Positions 37,601 to 50,024 of a stretch of DNA of 64,000 nucleotides are shown here, piece after piece. Below the pieces are notes generated by a model. That model ran no database searches. It worked only from the letters and a program-made list of their open reading frames with translations, and was not told where the DNA came from. A program made the translations under genes and the position numbers. The stretch comes from Tetrahymena thermophila SB210 (taxonomy: Eukaryota; Ciliophora; Oligohymenophorea; Hymenostomatida; Tetrahymenidae), in the NCBI RefSeq assembly GCF_000189635.1, contig NW_002476434.1:496001-560000 (forward strand). Direction: 5' to 3'. Every line of letters begins with the position of its first letter. The stretch's first letter is position 1.

Positions 37601-40600
37601 ATTTAGTAGGGATATCATAAAATTATTGATTATGAGCTGCTAACTCAAATATAAAAAACTGCTAAAAATTTAAAAATGGTTTTTCCTCCTAATTATTAAA
37701 AATAATTAGAAAGTTTATAAATACTTATTTCTTCTTAGGATCTCTCAAAAAAGTAATTTTTTGAAGGTACTCAATAAATATAAGTATATTTAGATACTTA
37801 TATAAATGAGACAGTGTAAAATTGTGAAAATCGTTAAGTAGATAGAAAATTTTTAAAAGATTAAATTATTCCATTTATCTCACCTATTTTCAATGTAATG
37901 GATTTACACTCTAACTTTAAGAATGAGGTTGATTTATAGGAGCTATTATTCGATGATGACAATGATCTAGCTAATAGAATATAACATTATATTTAGATTA
38001 AAAAATATCTTGAAGAATTTAATAAATCTTTAAACAGTAACATATTTGTTTACATCCAATAGATTATACTATTCTTTTACAAAGATGAAAAATGTAAAGA
38101 AATCAGATAGAAAATAGAAGATATAAGCAAATTTAAAGACTATATATAGTAAAAATTTATGGAATTAGGAAAATCTCAAGCATAGAATTCTGTAAAAGTA
38201 CTTTAGATGTTTATGTAATTTGCATTAATTCATATAAATGTAAATGATGCTTATCTTGAGAAAAATTAATCCTAAAAAGTTAATAAACAAGATAGATCTT
38301 AAGCTTATAGCTATTAATAGTAAGGAGATGAAAGAAATTACAAAGTTACATACAAAACACAAAAAAAAGTTAACAATAAAGAGAAAACTGAAGAGTATAA
38401 TGAAGAGCAAATATTTTAAATAATATAAAGATTAAATATTATTAGTGGATAGTAATTAGATGAAGCATATAAATCAGAGACAGAAAAAGAACAGTTTAAA
38501 GAAAACAGAAAAAGATTGGAAGAAATTTATACTCTAATCTAAAAAAACTTGATTTAGATTTTAGAGAAATATATTTAGTATGGATATCTTGATGGATTTA
38601 TAAAAGAAATAGATATATTAATAGACGATAAGTAAAGTAATATAGAATCAGTCATTAAAAATATAGAAAATATAGTTGAAGAGAAAGAGAATTAAATATA
38701 AGAATGGAAATTAGTAATTGAAGAAGCTTAAAAATAATATCCATTCTTGAAATTAATAATTCCATAGTGTTATCCTGATATATTAAGATATTTTTAGAAA
38801 CTATTAAATGTTAATGCCAACTAAAATAGTTCAGATACAATTAAAAACAGTATAAAAATAAAACACCAATAATTTGGGTAGTCTAATTCTATGTTATAAT
38901 TTAATGTTGAAGAAATGATTACCTTTTATCACATGAATACAGAAAGCTTAGCTAAAGAACTTCTTAAAAATAAAGATTAAATTAGATTAAATACCATTAA
39001 TGAAAAAATTTCCTTATTAGGTTAGTATTTAAATAAATAATTTTAATAAGAAAAAAAAGTATTAAAAATTTCAGATAAAACTTTTCGAAAGAATTAATAC
39101 GATAAGCTAGAGGCTAGCAAGATTTAGTGTGAAAGTTATGGCGATTTGTGTAAATAACTACTTCTCTTCTTTGGAGATAAAAACAAATAACCCGATAAAT
39201 TATAATTTTTCTTCGCAAACTAGCAGACAACTGAGATGGATATAGAAGCATTTCTAAACAGAGTCATATACTTTGAGATGGAAAATGAATCGAGACACTT
39301 TTTTATTATTGATTTTAAGAAGTTAAAATATCAAGTTTAAAAATTTGCAACAGAACAAATAGATAAATATATGAATACAGAAGATAAATAGTTTTAAACT
39401 AAAAATAAATTAATTATTTTGTATTTATTTAATCAAAATAATGAATACTCTAATGATTAAGATGATGAAACTACAGAGGATTGCATCAGGATACCTCTTA
39501 CTGAAGAATATAAACGAAAGACTCCATAATATTAAAATTAAAATATCCATTTGTTTAAATCACATTAAGCAGGTAAATAGATAAAAATTTAACTTTTTTA
39601 TTATCATTTAAAATTTAATTACTTAATAAAATTAAAAATATTAACTATATAATAGGTGTTGGTAAAACATTTCAGATATAAAAATAAATCGAATTAACAA
39701 ATTAACTCCTTATAAATATTCCAGCTCATTAATTCTAAAATATCGATAATCTCCTTAAGATTTTGAGAAGTAAGAGAAAATAAATATAAAATTAACAGTA
39801 AATTCATGGAATACATATTGAAATAATATATGATTAATAGGATAAAATAAGTTTACTATTATTTCAAATTTTGGTGTTGAAGTGCATCTCATTCAACTAG
39901 AATAAATTTTTCAACTTTTCATCTTAGTCTCATTTTTATGTTGAATAATCGAATTATTATGGAATAAAATATGCTAATATACTAACTCACATATAATCAA
40001 TTTAATCTAATACAATTTATTTCAATTTATCATAATTGTCTGTTTCAAACTAATTCACATCAGATGATTAAACAATGCTCAGATATTTAAATGGTTTAAA
40101 ATAAGGGGCGTAATATTTGATGGATAAAGACTTTGTAAGATTTGAGGCTTTCCCAAATTAAAAAGTTGAAAATAAAAAAATATTTACAGATACCGAAGCG
40201 ATTTAATTAATATAGCTTTTCTTTAATAAATACATGGAAGAATATAAAATAAAATAGAATTTAACTTATTAGCATATAGTAATGTTCAAATAATAATTTG
40301 TTACTCAAATAAAAGAAATGGAGTAAGATCCAAATTATACGAGCTATTAAATAAAAGAATTAATGAATAATGCCTCTCCAGAATAAATAGAAAATATAAA
40401 ATAATTAAGGTATAACATCATTAATATTTTCTTAGAATAATCCCTTAAAAATACATTTCTTAATTCATCAAATTAAAATTAAAGTTAAAATTCAAAAAAT
40501 TACTATGAAACTTACATGAAAGAATTATACGAAAAAATTAGCAATGAAATAAATATTTAACCAAAAACTTCAAAATATAATTGGAATTATAAGTAATACC

Positions 40601-43600
40601 AGACTGAAGGTACAAATACAATCAGTACACATTAGAATATTTAAAAATAAAATTAGTAGAATCGTGATTCATCAACTTCTTTGTTAACTTGCTTGAATAG
40701 ACTATTTAGTTGCTTCAAAAATACCTCTTCTTAAAAGTATTTTACTTCACCTAGTTTACAATAAAGTGAGATGAAATATTTGATTAAAGCATAAACCAGT
40801 GATCATAAAGATAATAATAAAGTTGCTTCTTAAATTGAAATTGAAAATCTGAAGCTTTCAGACGATGAAGAGAGAATACAATAGATGGTATATTTATTTA
40901 TTGTTTCTATTTTATATTATTTATTGAATAATTTAATAAAAAGAATACCATACTCTAGTATGATCAAGCTATAAAGAACTTAATATTCTTCATTAATGGT
41001 AGTATAATAGCTGCGATATTTAAAGATGACAGAGAAGATTAAATAATACTTAAATTAGAATAATTGATGAGAACTTTTATATCATAGGTTAACAGAATAT
41101 CTAATATTAAGATAAATATTGATGAAGAGCTTTAACTAAGAATTCCACATATCGGATAAACGGAAGATGAATATACTCTTCTCAGAACACTTGTTTATAT
41201 ATGTTCTAGAAATCCTAGTAAATTTATAGATGAGAAATCTTAACAACAAAAACCTGAATTAAGCAGAATTTTATAAGAAAGAGCTTTTACAAAAGATAAT
41301 ACTTGCAAATTAATATAAATAGCATTCAAAATATACTCAGGCGTGCCTTTAGTAATTATGGGAGAGACTGGAATAGGAAAAACTGTAAATATTTAAATTT
41401 TAACTGAAATTATGGGGTTTAGTTTCGAAGTACTGAGATTATCTGCTGGAACTACTGTAGATTAAATAATTAAATTTATGAAAGACATTAAAAAGAAGTA
41501 TCACGATAATTCAAAAGTAGTCATATTTTTTGATGAAATAAACACTAACCAAAATATTTATGGACTACTCAAGGAGATTTTTTTTGATAAATCTGTTAAT
41601 GGTAAAAAAATATTTAAAAATAACCAAAATCTTGTTTGTATTGCTGCTTGCAATCCTTATGAGTACGTATTAAAAAAGAATCAAAATGGTTTTGAAGCAG
41701 GGTATTTAACAAGGATTTAATTGGAAAAAACTAAAAAAGCTAATCTTACATATCATGTTTACCCTTTGCCAGAAAGTATGCTACCTTTTGTGGTAAATTA
41801 TGGTTAATTAGAAGAAAAAGTGGAAGAGAAAAATATTTATTAAATGCTCAAAAAAATCAACTTTAGAAGTAAGTACACCAGCTAATCAAATTAATTAGAT
41901 GTTAATATGAAGAAAAACTTTGATAATACAGTAAACATTTTCTCTGAAGAAGAACTTAGTTGTATATAATAATTAATAATGGCATCTTAGCAATATATTC
42001 GCTGTCAATAGGGTACTTCTAGAAGTGCTAGCTTAAGAGATATAAGCAGAACAATAAAATTCATTGAGTATTTTATGAAAGTTTACTTTTTGAAAAGGGG
42101 AGATACTAATACTCAAACACAAAAATAAAAATCTTGTATACTTGCTCTCTACCTCTGCTATTAGATAAGGCTAAATTCACAAAAATAGAGAGAAGAATAC
42201 CAAAAAGTGATTTAGTATATTCAAAGCAAATATGAATTTTTTAACAAAATCAACAATCCTCTATTTTTTGATAAAACTATAAACGAAGAATTGGATTTCT
42301 TTATTAATCAATTAAAAATTGATTCAAAACTAATTTCAAAAAATAGGGCTTTAAAAGAAAATTGTTTTTGTATAGCTTTATGCATATTAACTAAAACTCC
42401 TCTTTTTATTACAGGAGAACCTGGAACATCAAAAACATTAAGTTTTACATTGGTTATAAATTCTTTTAAAGGAATTTCCTCCTCTTCATAATTTTTATAA
42501 GGATTTCCATCTATCAAAGAGTTCTACATTTAAGTAAAATAAATAAATAAATTTACTTTTTGTTTAATTAAATTTTTTATAAGGGAAATCTTTAAACATA
42601 ATCTGAGGAAATTAGATAAGCATTTTAGTAAGCTAAGCAAGTCAAGACAGAAGGAATCTTACCAGTTGTATTCTTTGATGAAGCTGGTTAAGCTGAATTG
42701 AGCGAAAATAACCCAAATAAAGTAAATATTGAAAAATAAAATTTTATTAAATTGTTAAATGATTTAGGTTTTGCATGAGCTTCTTGATGAAGGGGATGTG
42801 AGTTTCATAGCAAGTTCAAATTATAGCTTAGATTATGCTAAATAAAATAGATGTTTACATTTATAAAGAAACAAGAATAACCTTGAAGATCTGAAAGAAT
42901 TTGTAAATTAGTTAGTTTGTTCAAACACTAGCTTGAAAACTGTTTTAAAAGAAGTATCTTTATTTTTTAAAAGAAAATGAACTTAAAAAATATTATTTTT
43001 TTTATAAAAAGTTTTGCCAAATTTATTTCAATTTTCATGGCAAGTTAAAGAATTACATTCACAATTCAAGAGATTTCTATTTTACAATCAAATATTGTGT
43101 TTCTATGTTTAATAAAAATCCATCAATTTTCTAAGAAGAAAAAGATCTAGTCAACTTACTTTACAGGGCTATGATTAAAAATTTTAGCGGTTACGATTAA
43201 AACACAAACCTAATAATAGAAGAATTTAAAAAAATTTTTTAGAAATATAAAGATGATATTTAATAAGTAAATACTCTAGAAATAATTGAGGAGTGCTTTA
43301 AACCAATATGTGAAGATTTTGTTTATCACTCAAGATTCCCAATGCTAATAACTGATAACACAGATTAAGGAATTTAATTTGCAAAGTTGTAGTTAGAGAA
43401 AAATAAACTTTAGTCACAGGTGATATAATATTTTTGCATTATTATACCAACTTATTAAAATATTATTGATGTTATAAAAGGTTAAAGCTGGTAGTCATTT
43501 CAAAAAAGATTATTATGAAGATAAAACAAGAGAAATAAGCTCTATCAATGCAAGCATAGAATAAAATTACAGTATCATTTCTGTTAATTAAGATTACATC

Positions 43601-46600
43601 TATGCTGTTTACTATGATTTCTTTACTATGAATTTTTCTAGAATTGGGGATAAATAAAAATTTAGATTAAATTATAAATAAATTTAGACTAGAATTGAAG
43701 TCCCATAGAATTATCTCTTTATAATGATTGTCACAAAAGATTAATATATGAAAATGGATCTTGCACTTTTAAATAGATTTGAGAAGCATGTTTTCTCTGA
43801 AAAACTGATATTCTAAAAATAATAAAAAGCCATTATTGATAATATAATGAATGAGTAAATTTTATATTAATCAATAAATAAATAATTTCTTATTATTTTA
43901 ACTTTTTTATCATTTAAAAAAATAGGTTCAAAATTATCAAATAGCCATTTTAGAAGGATAAAAACTTTTTGAGTTTTATAAAAAAATCTTATATTTTTGG
44001 TATGATCTAAGCTGAGTGCAAAAAACTTGAGGAATCACAATATAATTTAGTAGAGGAATTTTATCAAAAAGATTATTTATTAGAGAAATGTAAAGATTTG
44101 ATTGGTAATTTATCAAAAAAATATGATATTATTAGACTGAGAAACAAAGATACCATAGACTACTTTAATGCTTGGAATTAAAAAATATATTTAGATAACT
44201 TGATTGAGTTCATCAAATTTGAAAAAAATAAATAAAAGAAAGACTTTCATTCAATAATTTATACAAATTCTTATCTTTATAGCAATTATAAAGTATTACT
44301 AAAAGAAATTGGCTTTGAAACTTTACTTATTGACTTAAGTTTAATAAAACAAAAATTTGTATTTTAATAACAAACAGAAGATTACTACTAAGGAAATTAT
44401 AATTTAATGATAATTAAAATATCTTGTTTAGAAGAAAATCCTTAAAATATTTATTATGTTAGATCTTTTATAAATGAATGCAGATAAAAGTATTAGAATA
44501 TCAAGCAAAAAAGCATAATCATCATAATTTAATATTCAAACAGTTAGCATTATAGATTACCTTTTTGCTTAGAATGGGAGTAATATCAAATCGATAACTT
44601 GTTGCCTTATGCTTATACGCAGTCATCTTTATAAAAGTCCTCTGAAATTTAAGAAATTAATTAGATTTTAAATTATAGAAATATTCATGGCAAAAACGAA
44701 AGATAAATCTTAGAAAATAAGAAAATATTTAGCTATTTTACTTAAATGCATGGTTTTTGTTCCAAATTAATTTAAAGAATGACTTTTAGGTTTGAGCCAG
44801 ATAAAGAATAATTTTATTAATATTACGAGAGTATAAGAGAGATATTAGAGAAACATTTTTAGGGATAGAATTCTTTTGTTTATAACCATTTTTATGACTA
44901 TTTTGTTTAATATTTGAAACAGAACAGCGATTAAGATGATGTATGGTCATATAAATTCGACTTGATTAAAGGTTTAAATTATGAAAAGTAAATGATTAAC
45001 TACTTGAAAAATAAAGTTGAGAGTGTTTTATTAATAATATTTTCTAAATATGAAGATTAAAACTTACTGACAAACTTCCACAAAATTTAGAAATTACCTC
45101 ATCAAAAGCAAAATCTATACATGGGTATATTTTAAAAATACATAAATTAAACTATTTAAATATCAGATGGCTCAGAAATTAAACGTATTCCATACATCGA
45201 ACTTAAATTTATATTCTCAAATATTATTTACAATAAAATAGAATAAACAAAAAAAATTTATGAATCTAACGATACAAATTAGGTATATTAAAATCATTTT
45301 TCTGAAGAAGTTAAGATTTTTAAAGATATCTTGAATTTTGATAATTTAAATGACTATATAGAAGATTATTTATTTTACAGAGATATTAAACTAGATATTA
45401 ATAATAATAAAATTTAATATTATGCGATATTTTGTGATAAATTACTAAAATAGTTGAATTAAAAGAAATTCTTTAAAGAATACTACAATATTCATGAACT
45501 TTTTTGGAATAATGAAAAGATTCTCACCGAAATATTAGATCTAATTTATATTTTTAATTGTCCCCAAAAAACTACTGACTTGGCATAATTTTTAGTAGAT
45601 AAAGAGGTTTTTGTAAACAAAAAAGACATATTAGAGAATGTTTCAGAGTATTATTATCTTGTACTATAAAAAATGCAAAATGTACAAATCTAATAAATTG
45701 AGCATTTCATTAGAATATTTCCTTTACAGAAATCTGCTTAGAGATTTTAAATCATAAGCTAATGTTATAAGTCTTACGGAAATCTGATAAATATAAAGGT
45801 AAATAATTTATTTTATTAAATTGTTAAAATTCATGATAGCAGGTAAAAAAAATAAATTATAAACTCTATTAACTTTTGCAGTTTTAATTTTTGCTAATTA
45901 AGTATATTCATACATACATGCAAACATACATATATACACACAAAATCATATAAAATATTTAATTAATTATCTATAAATATATAATATTAAATAAATAAAA
46001 ATATATTTAAAAAAAGGATTTACTAATTATTTTTAAGGAGATGAAAAGTGAATAAATAGCTACTTAATTATAATATTTCTACTAAAAAGAGTCTTTTTAT
46101 AGTTATATATTTATTGCAACTTATGGCATTCTTAATAAGAACAAAGTTGAAATAGATTTATGTTTTAAACATCTAATAATTCAAATTATAGAATATTTTG
46201 ATATGAAGTAGTTCGATGAATAAAGATTGGTTGACATTAATTTGATAATCTCATACTTCTTAAAATAGATAAAAGAAGAAATAGATTAAAATTTTCTTAA
46301 AATATTTAATACTTTATTAGCGGAAGGCTTTAGTAAATTGCTATTTAAGAATAACTACTTGCGAATTCTAGATGAAATACTAAAATAAAAAGCAGTGAAT
46401 TCTGAAGATAAGTTTAGTTAATTACTAATTAGAATAGGTGAAATTGTCTTCTAAAAGAATGATCAAATTTATTAATTAAATCCGAATCATATAATAACTA
46501 ATTTTAAGAATCAAGAAAAATTACCTTATACAACTGTATAATTTACATTTAGTTCTATTTATTTTAGGTTAATTGCGCCGGTAAATATTTTTAAATATTA

Positions 46601-49600
46601 TTTTCGTTTTTTTAATTTACTATTTAAATAGGAAATTTCAAAAATTTTAAAAGAAGGCTATGAAAATGATACATTTGAAAATAAAAACTTCAATTAAAAT
46701 GAAATTAGTTTATTTTTGGTATCGTTAGGTGATAACAATAATATTAATTAAATAGATAAATAATATTTACAATTATATTTACTGAAGCTTATATTCAATG
46801 AAGATTCAAGTTTCTTAAAGAAAATATAGAGCAATGAGGTATAAAAGAGACCTCAGTTCCTATTTATTGACGGCTTTAAAAAAGTGCTTTAGTCAAATAG
46901 TTTTGATCCTTATGAATTTCCATGGTGCAAAGAAAATTATATAAAAAAGCTAGATGAATTGTAAAATTAAAAAAATAAATAAAACTATTTGTTAATAAAA
47001 AATTTTTTATTATTAAAAAATAGGGAGTAAAATAAATAAAACTTTTTAGTACTTGCAACATTAAAAATGATGAAATAGGAAATCAGAGATAGTCTCTTTA
47101 ATGAATAATAAATTTAGATTTACAATAAAACTCAAAATCTAAAAAATTAATCTAGTCTAGTTAAATTTATTATTTATTTAGCTTCAACTGTGATGGATCA
47201 AAACGACTAAATAAATTAATTTAGATAATTCATTGGTCCATAATCAAGTTAATTTATATAAAAAATTTACATTCCTTTCAATAGCTTGACTAAACAATAA
47301 ATTTAAGCTATTGAAATAAAAAATGTGTTAGATTCTGTTAAAGATAAAACAAAGGTCTATTAATGCACCTGTGGTTTTGTTTATGCAGTAGGTAATTGTG
47401 GCAAGAATATGGTTACAGTAAAGTGTAATAGCTGCAATAAAAATATTGGAGGTGCTAATCATATTAATATTAATTAAGAATATTAATAATAAAATATTTA
47501 AGAATAGATAGGATTTATTCACGAGTTTATTGAAGATAAATATTTTGCTCCAAGATAAATAGATCCTTTGGCTTTTAGATTTGGAAATTTGGTTATTTAT
47601 TGCTTAATGTTTATATCCTCAAATAAAAACTAGTAGGATGAAAAGAATTACATTGAAAAAATGACCAACTAGTGGAAAATAATAAAAGAATTTTTAAAAT
47701 TAACTGATGAATAATTACTGGTCATAGCTGTTTAGCTTCTTTAATAGTTATTGAATATAAAATAAAATGATTTTACTATTTTGAATAATAGAAACTAATT
47801 TGAATAGGAATTTAGTTTATTTTGTAAAAATTTCCCATCTTAAATCAAATAGATATTAGAAGAATTTGATAAACATTCAAAAGCTCATTTCGAATAAGAA
47901 TAAAAATATCAATTGTTTTAATCTTTAATAAGAGATAAAGTCAAAACAGTTTTATTTTATAATACTCTATAGTATTATTAAATACCTTAATTTAATGAGT
48001 TAGAAGGCCAGTATCTTAAAAGAGATTACAAATATAGATTTATTATCTAGAATAAAGATAATATTTCTAAAATTAAATATATTTATCCATTGATATACTT
48101 TTACAAAAAAATACATTAATTTTATTCTAAAAAATTGACTGAGAAAATCTCAGAATCATACACTTTATAGAAAATTGTTGAAAATAAACCATATTTACTG
48201 AAGTACTATGATGAAAATGTTAAGGAGTGCTGGAATAAGGTTTTACATACAATTTTATTATTTTTATTTTTACTTAACATTTTTAATTTTAAAAAAGCTA
48301 TGTGAATTTTATCCTTAAATGTAAATTGGATGTAAAGTTTAACCAACACAAAAGCTCGAAACGGCAGATTAAGTACCTTTAGGAAATTTTTTAATAATTA
48401 AAAAGGAAAATGAAACATAAGCAAGTGGAGGCGATTAACTTCATTTTTTTATTACAGAAATAACATCACTTTAAAATAATGTTTTAAATGAGATTAAAAA
48501 CTTGAAAACATAACCTAAAGAAATTTTTGAGTTATATGACGATGATATGATTACAATTTCACAAAACTTTAACACATAAAATTTAATTTATTTTGAGAAT
48601 TTACAGTTGGAAATAGGCTAACAAAATAAAAATATGAATACAAAATTATTAAAAAATTATTATATTTTTGATTAGCTTTTAAATAAGAGTTTAATTAAGG
48701 AATTCTAAGATTCAAACTACTTTGAAATAAAAAAAGATACAAAAAATTTAGGAATCATATATAGTAATAATATTTTATAAGGTATTGATGTATAAAAAAT
48801 TAAAAGACTAAATCCTAAAACGAAAGAAAAATTCTTAAAGCAATGCCTATAGCAAGAATAGAAATTTGAAATTAGGGAATAGCTTTTCTTACTTCATGAT
48901 CTTATGAAAAAAATGCCCTAACAAAAAATTGAACCATTTTTAAAAAATAACTTATATATTGAGCTAGAGAAAAATGGATTTATTGAAGATGAATCATATT
49001 TTAAGGAATGCCTAAGATATTTCGAGGTTTGTGAATTATTTGATTTGCTTGTTATACTAGAAACTGAATTAATGGATGATCTTGTTTAGAATTTAGATAA
49101 AACATACAAAGACCAGCTTTCAGAAAATATGTTTGAGAATTTTATAAAAAAATTTAAATAAAGAGTTTTAGATGTATTAAATAAAAATAGTAATGATGAA
49201 AACGAAATTAAATCTAATAAAGATTTATAATTAATATTAGGCAGATATATTATAAGAAATTTAATAGCATAGAAATAATAACCTAATACCACAGAATAAA
49301 ATATTTTTGAATATATTAATTACTTTCCTGATTAATAATATTTAGATCCTCTATTACTACCTGGAGAAGATGAAGTTAAATTTGAAGATTTAGAAATTAA
49401 ACATAAATATATTTTTAATTTATATGAAAGACTTTCTAAGGATTTTAAATAATAATTAGATTTAAAATAAAAATAACTTTAATCTTAAAAATAAGAAATA
49501 TCTAAAAATATTAATAATTAACAAATGAAAATATTTGGTTTTGAAATGGAAAAAAAGCAGCTTAATGGTAAACTAAATAATATAAATGAACATGTACCAT

Positions 49601-49671
49601 AAAATAATAATGATGGATCAGATGATGATGATGATGATGATGACGACAATAATAATGATGATGCAGTGTGA
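34619..49671 (+). CDS. giant RNF213/mysterin-like AAA+ protein with RZ zinc finger, copy 2
   Basis: 4759 aa in 11 exons. Introns: 39573-39655, 40888-40943, 42534-42583, 42722-42767, 42954-43011, 43420-43480, 43855-43925, 45799-46037, 46581-46631, 48240-48297. All are GT-AG and the total is an exact multiple of three. AAA core: degenerate Walker A QAGVGKTF (about 1651-1657); GETGIGKT (2202-2209) with FFDEINT (D2259, E2260) and CIAACNPYEY; GEPGTSKT (2553-2560) with VFFDEAG (D2624); then MDLALLNRFEKH. Near the C terminus is an RZ-type zinc finger, CTCGFVYAVGNCGKN followed by CNSC and NIGGANH (C4011, C4013, C4022, C4031, C4034, H4043). That order of a giant AAA core followed by an RZ finger is the RNF213 signature; RNF213 is a ubiquitin ligase acting at lipid droplets and on bacterial lipid A. 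No RING was seen. The protein ends in an Asp/Asn run. The function in this organism is unknown. Confidence 0.9.
45905..45955. repeat. CATA/ACAC microsatellite inside an intron
   Basis: TACATACATGCAAACATACA followed by TATATACACACA lies in the longest intron (45799-46037, 239 bp) of the downstream giant gene. The slippage-prone tract may explain why this intron is three to five times longer than its neighbours. Confidence 0.7.
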
Positions 49672-50024
49672 GATAAATAAATAAATATCTATTTTAATAA
49701 TATTTTTATTTTTTATGTTTTTGATATGAATTTTAGTGTTTGATATATTTTTTTGAAATTAATTACATTTATTATAAAAAATTTAATTTTTATTTTTAAT
49801 AATTTTTAATCTTTATTAAAAAATCCTTTTTTATTTTTTTAATATATATTTAACCATAATTATATTAAAATTATAATTTAAAAAATAAAATATAAATAAT
49901 CTATTTTATATTATTATAAAATATCAAATTTTAATATTAATATTATTGAATGTATTATTAATATATATTTTATTTAAACCAATAAGAAATATGAAATAAA
50001 AATTATTTGTATTTCATATCTAAT
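49672..50024. other. convergent intergenic region
   Basis: About 350 bp between the 3' ends of the giant AAA gene and the leucine-rich-repeat gene. It is almost purely A/T. No element is recognisable. Confidence 0.6.

Noticed and set aside
42308-42517. Minus-strand open frame opposite the AAA4 P-loop of the second giant gene
   Set aside because: It is the shadow of the coding strand; the plus-strand frame carries the GEPGTSKT motif and joins its exons in frame.
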